Shown: piece after piece, positions 8,371 through 16,735 of the stretch | How the letters are laid out: each line of letters starts with the position of its first letter | Numbering within the stretch: position 1 is the first letter of the stretch | NCBI RefSeq assembly: GCF_016786305.1 | Contig: NZ_JADWYV010000017.1 | Length of the DNA: 64,000 bases | Source: Pseudofrankia nepalensis | Lineage (GTDB): Bacteria; Actinomycetota; Actinomycetes; Frankiales; Frankiaceae | Strand: one strand, 5' to 3' | The notes under the pieces: generated by a model | What the model saw: the letters and a program-made list of their open reading frames with translations, nothing else | Told to the model about the DNA's origin: nothing | The model's database searches: none | Program-made: the position numbers and the translations under genes

Positions 8371-9942
8371 GTGGAGCAGACCCCAGACAAGCCCTCACTG
8401 ACGGACAAGGCCTCGCTGACGGACAGGGCCTCGTCGACGGACGAGGCCTCGCGGGGCGTCGCGGACACCGCGGCCGCGGGCGCCGAGGTGACCCCCGTCA
8501 GCATCGGCGCCCGCGTCCGCCTGCTCGGCGCCGAACGGCCGGACCACGTGGCGCTGCGGCACATCGATCTCGACGGGACCGAGTCGGCGCACGGCTGGGC
8601 CGAGATCGACCGGCGCTCCAGCCAGCTGGCCGGGGCCCTCGCGGCCCGGGGCGTGGGAGTGGGGGACCGGGTCGGCCTCGGGCTGCGCAACTCGCCGCAG
8701 TTCGTGTTCGCCGCGTTCGCGGCCTGGAAGCTGGGCGCGGTGCCGGTCCCGGTGCGCTGGGACGTGCCCGACTGGGAGCTGGCCCGGGTGCTGGAGGTCA
8801 TCGGGCCCAAGGTCCACCTGAGCGCCGCCGACCTGCCCTGGATCGACGCCACCGCCGCGGGCGAGACGCCCGACCTGCCGGACGTGACGGCGCCGCACCT
8901 GCAGGGCATCTGCAGCAGCGGCTCGACGGGCCTGCCGAAGGTGATCGTCGCCGAGCGGCCCGCCCTCTACGACTACCGGATGGCCACCCCGATGTTCGCC
9001 GGCTGGGGGAAGGTGACCCAGCCGCAGGTCATCCTGGTGCTGGCGCCGATGTACCACGCCAACGGGTTCACGACGCTCTACAACCTGCTCGCCGGCGACC
9101 AGCTGGTCGTGCTGGCGAAGTTCGACGCCGCCCGCGCGGTGGACGCGGTCGAGCGGCATCGGATCACGCACTTCACGGGCGCTCCGACGATGCTGCAGCG
9201 CATCGCCGACCTTCCCGGCGTCGACGAGCGCGACTTCGCGAGCCTTGAGTGGATCATGCAGGGGGCGGCGCCGATGCCGCCGTCGCTGGTGCACCGGTGG
9301 GCGAAGCTGATCGGCCCCGAGAAGATCTTCATGATCTACGGGATGACCGAGGGCCTCGGCTGGACGGCGCTGACCGGCGACGAGTGGATGGGCCACCAGG
9401 GCAGCGTCGGGCGCGGCATCCGCGGCACCGAGATCCGCGTTCTCGACCCGGCGGGACAGGAGCTTCCCACCGGGCAGATCGGCGACGTCTACCTGCGCTG
9501 CGGCCATATGGGCGGCTACCGCTACCTGGGCACGGCGCCCCGGCTGCGGGCCACCGAGGACGGCTTCATCACCGCCGGCGACATGGGCCACGTCGACGCG
9601 GACGGCTACCTGTACCTCGCCGACCGGCGCATTGACATGATCATCACTGGCGGCGCGAACGTGTTCCCCGCCGAGGTCGAGGCCGCGCTCATCGACCATC
9701 CGGGCATCGCCGACGTCGTCGTCATCGGCCTGCGCGACGAGGAGTGGGGCCGGCGGGTGCACGCCCTCGTCGAGCCGGCCGACCACGCCAACCCGCCGAC
9801 GCCCGCCGAGGTCATCGCCTACGCGAAGAACCGGCTGGCGGCGTACAAGGTCCCCAAGACCGTCGAGTTCCTCGACCGGATCCCGCGCAGCGAGGCCACC
9901 AAGATCAACCGAGGTGCCCTGGTCGCCGCCCGCGGGGGCTGA
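8371..9942 (+). CDS. AMP-forming acyl-CoA ligase (ANL superfamily)
   Basis: 523 residues; forms an acyl adenylate and then the CoA thioester. Motifs in order: adenylate P-loop SSGSTGLPK (about 190), YGMTEG (about 325), the hinge region GDMGHVDADGYLYLADRRIDMIITGGANVFPAEVE (about 405-440) and the C-terminal Lys region PRSEATKINRG. The GTG start at 8371 has GGAGGGA upstream. Odd feature: residues 9-30 are a tandem repeat of a 6-residue unit (SLTDKA/SLTDRA/SSTDEA) not typical of the family. It is divergent from the CoA-transferase operon, which suggests shared control. Substrate acid unknown. Confidence 0.88.
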   Translation: MEQTPDKPSLTDKASLTDRASSTDEASRGVADTAAAGAEVTPVSIGARVRLLGAERPDHVALRHIDLDGTESAHGWAEIDRRSSQLAGALAARGVGVGDRVGLGLRNSPQFVFAAFAAWKLGAVPVPVRWDVPDWELARVLEVIGPKVHLSAADLPWIDATAAGETPDLPDVTAPHLQGICSSGSTGLPKVIVAERPALYDYRMATPMFAGWGKVTQPQVILVLAPMYHANGFTTLYNLLAGDQLVVLAKFDAARAVDAVERHRITHFTGAPTMLQRIADLPGVDERDFASLEWIMQGAAPMPPSLVHRWAKLIGPEKIFMIYGMTEGLGWTALTGDEWMGHQGSVGRGIRGTEIRVLDPAGQELPTGQIGDVYLRCGHMGGYRYLGTAPRLRATEDGFITAGDMGHVDADGYLYLADRRIDMIITGGANVFPAEVEAALIDHPGIADVVVIGLRDEEWGRRVHALVEPADHANPPTPAEVIAYAKNRLAAYKVPKTVEFLDRIPRSEATKINRGALVAARGG

Positions 9943-10027
9943 GCGCGGGCGGCGACGAGAGCGGCCGGGCGGGCCGCCGGACGATCCCCGGCCAGGGCCA
10001 GCGGCCAGGGCCAGCGGCTGGAGCCAA

Positions 10028-10051
10028 GGGCCGGCGGCTAGCCGCCGGCCC
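10028..10051. terminator. Bidirectional hairpin terminator between convergent genes
   Basis: A perfect 24-bp GC palindrome (arm GGGCCGGCGGCT and its complement) lies between the converging ligase and Rieske genes and overlaps the Rieske stop codon. It is preceded by a duplicated 13-bp CCAGGGCCAGCGG unit. There is no clear T-run on either side. Confidence 0.55.
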
Positions 10052-11417
10052 CGAGCCGCCGGTCGAGAACGCGATGGAAATTCGCCACGACGATTTCCTC
10101 GCGGGACAGGGCCAGGTGCTTCAGCCGGTTGTTGCGCAGGCCGTTCTGCTGGCGCTGCATCTGCTGGTAGTCCTGCTGCAGGGCCTCGAAGTAGGTGTGG
10201 CTGCCGGGCTCGGTGACCTCGGTCAGCTCCACCTTGGCCACCTCGGCGAGTTCGGCCGGCAGGTACATGTAGCTGGCGACGCGCCAGACACACCTGTTCG
10301 GGTCACCGGACGGGTGCGGCCGGGCCATCACCGTGTGGCACTCGCCGGCGCGGATCGTCATGAAGAAGTTCGGGAACAGCAGCCAGCCGTGGTTGTCGGT
10401 CATCTGGTCCAGCGTCAGCCCGCTGACGTCCAGGCCCATCCCGGCCAGCGTGTCGCGGGTGGCCTCCTGTAGCAGCGTGCGGGCGGTGACGCCCTCCGGG
10501 AAGGTCAGCGTCCCGTCCGCGCCGCGATAGGTGGCGACGAGTTCCTCGAACCGGGGCAGCATCAGCGGTACGGCGGGAAAGGTCTCGGGGAGCTTGCGGA
10601 TGCCCGCGACGTGCTCCTCGGGGCCGAAACCCTCCCGCAGGGGCACGTCGAACGGGGAGCTGGACACGCTGTGCTCACCGAGGAATCGGTGGCGGCTCTT
10701 CGTCGGGTCGAGGCCGATCGCGCTGAGCAGTTGCGGGTGGACACCCCAGACGTGGTAGCCCTCCTGGAAGGCGTCCATGACGACCTTCCAGTTGCATTCC
10801 AGCGCCTCCTCGACGTCCATCACGGTGACGAACCGCTCCAGCTGGTAGGGCGCGAGCAGCTCCCTCGCCTCCGGTCCCAGGTAGTCCGCGAGCGGCGCGG
10901 CGCCCGGGTCCGGGGTGAGGAAGATGAAGCCGCCGAAGGTGTCGACCGGCACGGGGAGCAGCCCCACGCCCGCCCTGTCGACCTGGGAGTTGTCCTCCCG
11001 CAGGATGCCCCGGCAGTTTCCCTCCAGGTCGTACGACCACAGGTGGTACTGGCAGAGGAACTGCCGTGCGTTGCCCTTTCGCTCGGCGCACAGCAGGTTT
11101 CCCCGGTGACGGCAGGCGTTCACGAAGCCGCGGATGACGCCGTCACGCCCGCGGACGATGATGAAGGCCTGGTCGAACAGCTGGTAGGTCTTCCAGTCCC
11201 CGGCCTTCGGAAGCTCGTCGACCCGGCCGACGATCTGCCAGCTCTTGTCCCAGACCAGCTTCCGCTCGCGCTCCTGGAAATCGACGGACGTGTACCGGTC
11301 GGTGGGGATCTCCCAGCCGAACGCGGAGCCGTCGAAATCGACGCCCGAGTAGCCCAGCTCCTTGTTGTTGATCCATTCTCCGGGCTTTGCCGGTCGTAAT
11401 GCGTCGATCGTCGTCAT
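10038..11417 (-). CDS. Rieske non-heme iron oxygenase, alpha subunit
   Basis: 459 residues; ring-hydroxylating-type oxygenase. The Rieske [2Fe-2S] ligands are C102-x-H104...C122-x2-H125 (NACRHRGN...LCQYHLW), with the canonical 17-residue spacing. The catalytic domain has NWKVVMDAFQEGYHVWGVHP with His222 and His227 as iron ligands and Asp215 as the inter-site bridge. The third ligand is probably in the TDNHGWLLFPN region. The ATG at 11417 is preceded by GGAGGG. No reductase or ferredoxin gene is adjacent; the KshB-like reductase at 57390-58397 is a possible partner. A 16-bp palindrome at 11623 is the likely operator. Substrate is not predictable from sequence. Confidence 0.9.
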   Translation of the reverse strand: MTTIDALRPAKPGEWINNKELGYSGVDFDGSAFGWEIPTDRYTSVDFQERERKLVWDKSWQIVGRVDELPKAGDWKTYQLFDQAFIIVRGRDGVIRGFVNACRHRGNLLCAERKGNARQFLCQYHLWSYDLEGNCRGILREDNSQVDRAGVGLLPVPVDTFGGFIFLTPDPGAAPLADYLGPEARELLAPYQLERFVTVMDVEEALECNWKVVMDAFQEGYHVWGVHPQLLSAIGLDPTKSRHRFLGEHSVSSSPFDVPLREGFGPEEHVAGIRKLPETFPAVPLMLPRFEELVATYRGADGTLTFPEGVTARTLLQEATRDTLAGMGLDVSGLTLDQMTDNHGWLLFPNFFMTIRAGECHTVMARPHPSGDPNRCVWRVASYMYLPAELAEVAKVELTEVTEPGSHTYFEALQQDYQQMQRQQNGLRNNRLKHLALSREEIVVANFHRVLDRRLGAGG

Positions 11418-11622
11418 GGTTCAGCCCTCCAGTAGGTGGCGACGGCCAGCGAGCAGGCGTGTGCGTACGGATGGGAGTCGTCGGGCGGTGGGGCGCTCGT
11501 CTCGTCGCGCGCTCCGCCTGGCGGCGCCCCAGGGCAGGGCGGTGCCGGCCACCGTGCGAGCGGCTCCCGGCCGGTGGCCGTCGGTCGCCTCGACCGCGCA
11601 CCCGCCGGTGTGCCACCCGATT

Positions 11623-11638
11623 AATCAATCGATTGATT
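11623..11638. promoter_or_regulatory. Perfect 16-bp palindromic operator candidate
   Basis: AATCAATCGATTGATT is a perfect palindrome and unusually AT-rich for this window. It lies about 205 bp upstream of the Rieske gene start and just past the stop of the TetR gene. The gap 11418-11705 contains no other recognisable feature. Confidence 0.55.
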
Positions 11639-11705
11639 GGTTTGCATGATGCGTGGCGCGCCAGGTTCCCGTCAAGGGGACGTCGCCTTGGCTCCTGGCC
11701 GCGGG

Positions 11706-12341
11706 CTACGACAGCCTGGCGTAGTCGAACAGTGAGCCGCGGATGAGCAGCTTCAGGGCGCCCACGGTGGCGTGGTAGTCCTCCGGGGACGCCGTGACGG
11801 CGTGGTCGTACATCCCCAGCATCAGGGCGTAGATGGCGTTCGCGGCGCTCTCGACGCCGACGTGGGCGCCCAGCGCCCCCTGCCGGTGCGCCTGCTCGAC
11901 GATGTCGACGACCACCGAGCGCAGCGCGGCGAAGATCGTGTCGCTGTCCTCGGCCAGGTGCAGGTGCGTCGGGCTCTCCACCCGGATCGCGCGGTCGAAC
12001 GCCACCGCGAACGGGTAGTCGGTCTTGATCCGGTCGCCCTCGTCGAACACGGCCGTCAGCTTGTCCAGGACGCCGTCGGCCTTCTCGACGGCGGACGCGA
12101 ACCGGGGCACCACGACGTCGGCCAGCTCGCGGAACGCGGCGCCGACCAGCTCGGACTTGTTGGGGAAGTAGTGGTAGAGGCTGCCGCTGGTCATCTGGGC
12201 CACCCGGGCGATCTCGCGGATGGTGGCCCGCGCGTAACCGACCTCAGCCACGCAGCGCATCGTGGCGGCGATGATGCGCCGCCGCGTGTCCTCGCCCCTC
12301 GCGCCCACCGGCCGGCCGAGCGGCGCACCAGTGGTCGACAC
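11706..12341 (-). CDS. TetR family transcriptional regulator
   Basis: 211 residues. The N-terminal helix-turn-helix (about 20-65) reads RRRIIAATMRCVAEVGYARATIREIARVAQMTSGSLYHYFPNKSELV, a textbook TetR domain. The ligand-binding C-terminal domain is unremarkable. The start is a GTG at 12341 with a modest AGGGG upstream. It is divergently placed from the DUF35/thiolase pair, with a 16-bp TYGACGTYGACGTCAA-type site between them (12616-12631), the usual place for an autoregulatory operator. It and the TetR at 26627 are the two candidate readers of that motif. Confidence 0.92.
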   Translation of the reverse strand: MSTTGAPLGRPVGARGEDTRRRIIAATMRCVAEVGYARATIREIARVAQMTSGSLYHYFPNKSELVGAAFRELADVVVPRFASAVEKADGVLDKLTAVFDEGDRIKTDYPFAVAFDRAIRVESPTHLHLAEDSDTIFAALRSVVVDIVEQAHRQGALGAHVGVESAANAIYALMLGMYDHAVTASPEDYHATVGALKLLIRGSLFDYARLS

Positions 12342-12651
12342 AAAGATCCCCTGTCTGCCGGGCCCGCCCTGCCCCGCCGTGAGCGGTTCTCCGAGCCTCT
12401 CACCCCCACGGCCCCGCGGGGGGTCGCGGGTCCTTTCCTACCCCGCGTATGGCGCCGGCGATCTCCGGAGCATCCGTGGCAGCCCAGCCGGAGATGGGGG
12501 AGCAGGCATGCTCGGCATCTCGCCGGCTGGGTCTGATCACGCGTCTGCCGGATCACGCGTCTGATCACGACGACGGCCGTCACAACGGTGGTGGGCGGGA
12601 CGCCCCCTTCGTACACTGACGCCGATGTCAATATCGGAGGAGGGGGCAGCC
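12342..12651. other. Divergent intergenic region of TetR and the DUF35 gene
   Basis: 310 bases without a gene. Apart from the operator at 12616-12631, I see only a GC-rich stretch and a repeated GATCACGCGTCTG...GATCACGCGTCTGATCACGA element near 12535-12567. Confidence 0.4.
12616..12631. promoter_or_regulatory. 16-bp palindrome, site 1 of the TYGACGTYGACGTCAA group
   Basis: CTGACGCCGATGTCAA lies between the TetR gene (start 12341) and the DUF35 gene. It overlaps an in-frame ATG at 12625 that would otherwise look like the DUF35 start. That argues the ATG is not used and that this is an operator. Confidence 0.6.
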
Positions 12652-13092
12652 TTGGCTCAGCGCGTCGTCGCGGAGGGCCTGTTCGACTGGCCGTCGGACG
12701 AGCCCCGGCTCATCGGGTCGAAGTGCCAGGTCTGTGACCTGGTCGCGTTCCCCGCGTACCCGAACTGCCCGAACTGCGGGTCCCTGGACGTCGCCGAGAC
12801 CCGGCTGTCCACGCGGGGCACGCTGTGGACGTGGACCCGGCAGCGGTTCCAGCCGAAGAACCCGCCCTACCTCGGTACCGAGGCCGCGGCGGACTTCGTC
12901 GGTTACGGCGTCGGGTACATCGAACTTCCGGAGGCCCGGGTCGAGGCCCGGCTCACGGGCGGCGTCGACGAGCCGCTCGAGATCGGCCAGGAGATGGAGC
13001 TGACCGTCGTCCCCTTCGCCACGGACGCCGACGGCACCGAGGTGCTGACCTACGCCTTCCGTCCCGTCGAGAACTCTGCCGGAAAGAACTGA
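12652..13092 (+). CDS. DUF35 OB-fold protein with zinc ribbon (thiolase/aldolase partner)
   Basis: 146 residues from the preferred TTG start. The N-terminal zinc ribbon is CQVCDLVAFPAYPNCPNCG (CxxC...CxxC), followed by an OB-fold with a WTWTRQRFQP segment, the layout of DUF35 proteins that bind thiolase-like partners. An in-frame ATG at 12625 lies inside the palindrome at 12616-12631 and has no ribosome binding site. GGAGGAGGGGG at 12636-12646 instead points to the TTG at 12652. Ten bases separate it from the thiolase-like gene, so the two almost certainly form a complex, as known for DUF35-Ltp2 retro-aldolases of steroid side-chain degradation. Confidence 0.85.
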   Translation: MAQRVVAEGLFDWPSDEPRLIGSKCQVCDLVAFPAYPNCPNCGSLDVAETRLSTRGTLWTWTRQRFQPKNPPYLGTEAAADFVGYGVGYIELPEARVEARLTGGVDEPLEIGQEMELTVVPFATDADGTEVLTYAFRPVENSAGKN

Positions 13093-13102
13093 GGCGGCCG
13101 CC

Positions 13103-14248
13103 ATGGACGATGTTGCGATCATCGGCGTCGGCAGGACGCCCTTCGGCCGTTTCCCCGGGCAGACAGCCATCCAGCTCGGCGCCCAGGCGGTGCGCGCGGC
13201 GCTGACCGACGCGGGCCTGGAGTGGAAGCAGATCCAGTTCGGGTTCGCGGGCAGCTTCGAGGTGGACAACCCGGACGCGGTCATCAACTTCCTCGGCCTT
13301 ACCGGGATCCCGATCACCGACGTCTACAACGGCTGCGCCACCGCGGCGAGCGCGCTGACCCAGGCGGCGAACACGATCCGCCTCGGCGAGTACGACCTCG
13401 GCATCGCGGTCGGCATGGACAAGCACCCGACCGGCGCCTTCGCCTCCTACTCGGAGGAGTACGGCCTGCCGGCCTGGTACGGCGAGACCGGCCTGTTCCT
13501 CACCCCCAAGTTCTTCGCCATGAAGATCCAGCGGTACATGTACGACCACGGGATCTCTCCGCGGACGCTGGCGAAGGTCGCGGCGAAGAACTACCGCAAC
13601 GGGTCGATCAGCCCGTTGGCGTTCCGGCGCACCCCGATGAGCGAGGAGAAGATCCTCACCTCGCGGATGGTGAACGACCCGCTGACGCAGTACATGTTCT
13701 GTTCGCCCGATGAGGGCGCGGCGGCCGTGATCCTGTGCAGGGCGAGCGTCGCGCACAGGTACACCAGCAAGCCGATCTACCTGAAGGCGTCGGTCGTGCG
13801 GACCCGCAAGCTCGGCGCCTTCGAGGTCCACAGCCCATGGCTGCCGCTTCAGCGGGCCGACGCGCCGACCGTCTTCGCCTCCCGGGCCGCCTACGAGATG
13901 GCGGGCCTCGGGCCCGACGACGTCGACGTCGCCCAGCTACAGGACACCGACGCCGGCGCGGAGGTGATCCACCTCGCCGAGAACGGCCTGTGCAAGGACG
14001 GCGAGCAGGAGCGCCTGTACGCCGAGGGGGCCACCGAGATCGGCGGCAGCATCCCGGTGAACACCGACGGCGGCCTCATCGCGAACGGCGAGCCGATCGG
14101 CGCCTCCGGCCTGCGCCAGGTCTACGAGCTCACCCAGCAGTTGCGCGGCACCGCCGGCGACCGCCAGGTCCCCGGCACCCCGCGCGTCGGCTACGGCCAG
14201 CTCTACGGCGCCCCCGGCACCGCCGGCGTCGCCATCCTCTCCACCTGA
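13103..14248 (+). CDS. SCP-x/Ltp2-like thiolase-fold enzyme
   Basis: 381 residues of thiolase fold, starting MDDVAIIGVGRTPFGRFPGQ. The nucleophile loop keeps a Cys (YNGCATAASAL). The usual GHPxGA motif reads GEPIGASG, with Glu replacing the catalytic His. The C-terminal Cys motif is replaced by YGAPGTAGVAIL. Loss of these residues argues against ordinary thiolysis and favours an Ltp2-type retro-aldol role together with the DUF35 protein encoded just upstream. The retro-aldolase assignment is an inference. A GAGG lies upstream of the ATG. Confidence 0.82.
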   Translation: MDDVAIIGVGRTPFGRFPGQTAIQLGAQAVRAALTDAGLEWKQIQFGFAGSFEVDNPDAVINFLGLTGIPITDVYNGCATAASALTQAANTIRLGEYDLGIAVGMDKHPTGAFASYSEEYGLPAWYGETGLFLTPKFFAMKIQRYMYDHGISPRTLAKVAAKNYRNGSISPLAFRRTPMSEEKILTSRMVNDPLTQYMFCSPDEGAAAVILCRASVAHRYTSKPIYLKASVVRTRKLGAFEVHSPWLPLQRADAPTVFASRAAYEMAGLGPDDVDVAQLQDTDAGAEVIHLAENGLCKDGEQERLYAEGATEIGGSIPVNTDGGLIANGEPIGASGLRQVYELTQQLRGTAGDRQVPGTPRVGYGQLYGAPGTAGVAILST

Positions 14249-14263
14249 CCTCAGAGCGGGCGC

Positions 14264-14292
14264 CCGCCCGGTCCACCTCCTGGGCCGGGCGG
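14264..14292. terminator. Possible GC hairpin after the thiolase-like gene
   Basis: An 8-bp stem, CCGCCCGG paired with CCGGGCGG, with a 13-base loop 16 bases after the stop. There is no T-run. Beyond it lie two copies of GTCGGACAGGA (near 14386 and 14408) of unknown meaning. The remainder of 14249-14518 has no gene. Confidence 0.35.
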
Positions 14293-14518
14293 CCCGCCAG
14301 CCGGGGCCGCCTGGCCTCAGCCCCGTCTCGCGCGTGTCCTGTCAGGCGTGAGGGGCACGCAACGGCGTTCGCCGGCCCGCTGACGTCGGACAGGAACGCC
14401 CGTCATGTCGGACAGGACGAGTGCGCGGCCGTGCGGAGACCGGCACCGTCGTCCGAGGCTGGCTGTGGGTGTGCCCGGCGCCGCCGGGCGCGGTCCGGGC
14501 GCGGAACGCCGGCCCGGG

Positions 14519-15085
14519 TCAGGGCTGCCCGTCGAGGAGGGCGAGCAGCTTGGACGTGGTGTTCCAGTTGCGGATGGTCATCTGCTGGTAGATCGGCGCG
14601 CCGATGACACGGTTCAGCCGGCTCCGGGTGGCCTTCGCGGTCAGCCGGGCGAAGTAGAGCGCGTCCGGGCCGGGCCAGACCCGGTCGACTCCCTCAGCGA
14701 GGTCGGGCAGCGCGGCGAGGGCCTCGTCGGCGGTCGCCGGGTGCTTGAGGAAGAGCACGTCGCAGCGGCGGTCGGGCCAGCCGAAGCCGTCGGGCGCCGA
14801 CGCGACCGTGGCGGTCAGCTCCGTGTGGGAGCGGACGACGACCCGCAGCCGCAGGTCGAAGGTGGCGGTCAGGGCATCCTCGATCGCGCGCTCGAGCGCC
14901 TGGCCGCTGACCGGGCGCTCGTCGCGGTCAGCGCCGAAGAGCACGTTGCCGCTCTGGATGTAAGTACGCACGTCGGCGTATCCCGCCTCGGTGAAGCAGG
15001 CAGCCAGGTCCGGCATCCGGATCAGGTTCTTGCCACCGACGTTGATCCCCCGGAGCAGGGCCACGAACCGTCCCACGCCCGGCAA
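14519..15085 (-). CDS. DUF1697 family protein
   Basis: About 188 residues, the usual length. It opens with FVALLRGINVGGKNLIRMPDL and continues with the YIQSGNVLF segment, both hallmarks of DUF1697. Biochemical function of the family is not established. The start is uncertain: a TTG at 15085 gives the longest form and a GTG three codons later (VGRFVALL) is equally possible. It stands alone between the catabolic genes, with no sign of belonging to the pathway. Confidence 0.85.
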   Translation of the reverse strand: MPGVGRFVALLRGINVGGKNLIRMPDLAACFTEAGYADVRTYIQSGNVLFGADRDERPVSGQALERAIEDALTATFDLRLRVVVRSHTELTATVASAPDGFGWPDRRCDVLFLKHPATADEALAALPDLAEGVDRVWPGPDALYFARLTAKATRSRLNRVIGAPIYQQMTIRNWNTTSKLLALLDGQP

Positions 15086-15206
15086 TCTAGCCGAGCTGGC
15101 TACCGCGGGAAGGCGGCGAGCTCGGGACGGATGTCGGCCTCACTCAGACGAAGGCCGCCGGCTCGCCCGGGGCGGGCGAACCGGCGGCCATGGTCGCGGC
15201 GCGGCG

Positions 15207-16406
15207 TCAGATCAGAACGGGCAGCTTCTCGTAGCCGCGGACCGTGCTGGTGTGCAGCCGGTGCACGTTGTCGTGGTCGATCTCCCAGGTCGGGAACCGC
15301 TTGAGAACCTCCTCCAGCGCGACCCGGCCCTCCATGCGGGCGAGCGAGGCACCCAGGCAGAAGTGCGGGCCGTGGCCGAAGCTGGTGTGGCTGTCGAACT
15401 TGCGCCGGATGTCGTACGTGTCGGCGCCGGGGTACTTGCGCTCGTCCCGGTTGGCCGAGGCGGTCAGCAGCAGCACCTTGGAGTGCTCCGGGATGGTCAC
15501 GCCGTGCAGCTCCACCTCCTTGGTGGTGGTGCGGCCCTGCACGGGGGACGGCGCCTCGAAGCGCAGCGTCTCCTCGACGGCGCCCGGGAGCAGCGACGAG
15601 TCCGCGGCCAGCGCGGCGCGCTGCTCGGGGTGCTTGGCCAGCAGCGCGCAGGCCCAGCCGAGCAGCCGGGCGACGGTCTCGGTGCCGGCGCTGACCAGGA
15701 GGTTGGTGAAGTCCGAGGCCTCCTTGGTGGTGAGCCGGCGGGTGCCCTCGGCCGTGCCGATCTCGGCCTCGGTGAGCGCGGTCATCACGTCCTCGCGCGG
15801 GTTCTTGCGCCGTTCTTCGATCTGCGCGCCGAAGTACTCGTGCAGCTTGATCTGGGCCCCGAAGGAGATGTCGTTGAGCATCCCCTTCTCCGGGTCGATG
15901 TGGAACGTCGTGTCGATCAGCTTGCGGACCTCCTCGCGGTCCGCCGGGTCGACGCCGATCAGCTCGGAGATGACCATCGACGGCAGGATCGCGGAGAAGT
16001 CCTGGACGAAGTCGAACCCGCTGGTGCCGACGAACGGGTCGAGCAGCTGGGCGGACAGCGCGCGGATGTGCTCCTCGAGCTTCGCGATCCGCCGCGGGGT
16101 GAAGCCGCGGGACACCAGCACGCGCATCATCGTGTGCGACGGCGGGTCGGTGAAGATGATCATGCCGTTGTCGTACGGCTGGTCGCCCATGATCTCCAGC
16201 ACCGTGCCGTAGGCCGAGCTGTAGGTCTCCGGGTCGAGGCTCGCGTCGTCGACGTCGGCGTGCCGGGAGAACGCGTAGAAGCCGAACTTCTCGTTGAAGT
16301 ACACCGGCGACTCGTCACGCATCCGGTGCCACACCGGATACGGGTTGACGTCGATCACCTTGTCGTACGGGTCCCAGTACAGTTCCGTCACGGTCGCGAC
16401 CTTCAC
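15207..16406 (-). CDS. Cytochrome P450
   Basis: 399 residues from GTG 16406, the normal length of a soluble bacterial P450. Landmarks: I-helix oxygen-binding motif AGTETV (240-245), ExxR motif ETLR (279-282), heme-binding loop FGHGPHFCLGAS with the proximal Cys350. The frame is open upstream to 16556, but that extension is Arg/Pro-rich and antisense-like. A GTG 15 bases further in (16391) is also possible. No ferredoxin gene is adjacent. It probably hydroxylates a pathway intermediate; CYP family not assigned. Confidence 0.9.
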   Translation of the reverse strand: MKVATVTELYWDPYDKVIDVNPYPVWHRMRDESPVYFNEKFGFYAFSRHADVDDASLDPETYSSAYGTVLEIMGDQPYDNGMIIFTDPPSHTMMRVLVSRGFTPRRIAKLEEHIRALSAQLLDPFVGTSGFDFVQDFSAILPSMVISELIGVDPADREEVRKLIDTTFHIDPEKGMLNDISFGAQIKLHEYFGAQIEERRKNPREDVMTALTEAEIGTAEGTRRLTTKEASDFTNLLVSAGTETVARLLGWACALLAKHPEQRAALAADSSLLPGAVEETLRFEAPSPVQGRTTTKEVELHGVTIPEHSKVLLLTASANRDERKYPGADTYDIRRKFDSHTSFGHGPHFCLGASLARMEGRVALEEVLKRFPTWEIDHDNVHRLHTSTVRGYEKLPVLI

Positions 16407-16735
16407 TCCAGGGCAGAAACGATAAGATCCGCCGGCTGGACGCGCCCGCTCGGCATGGCCGTGGCGCTCCAACCGGTCCGCGCCGCCGCGGGGTGTGGGG
16501 CACCCCCGCGCGGGCGGCATGGGGCGTGCGCAACGCCCCGCCAACCGGGGCCGCAAGCGGGCCCCAGTTGATTGTGATTACTCCTGACGAGCCAGGCCAT
16601 AGGCCGACAGGTATGGAAACCCGACGATGCCAGCTTGTGATGCAGCCTCCGTCGTCGACGACCCGTTATGCCCCCTACTGAGACGAAAACTACATTCCCG
16701 TCTCGGGCAAATCAAGCGAGTGCCAAAGAGGACGA
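16407..16735. other. Intergenic region upstream of P450
   Basis: 329 bases without a gene. The stretch 16560-16720 is relatively AT-rich and contains the inverted repeat at 16680-16704. This is the likely P450 promoter region. Confidence 0.4.
16680..16704. promoter_or_regulatory. Inverted repeat upstream of P450
   Basis: GAGACG (16680-16685) and CGTCTC (16699-16704) flank AAAACTACATTCC. Read on the minus strand the centre is GGGAATGTAGTTTTC, close to GAGAATGTAGCTTCC at 44749. It may belong to the same motif group. Confidence 0.4.
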
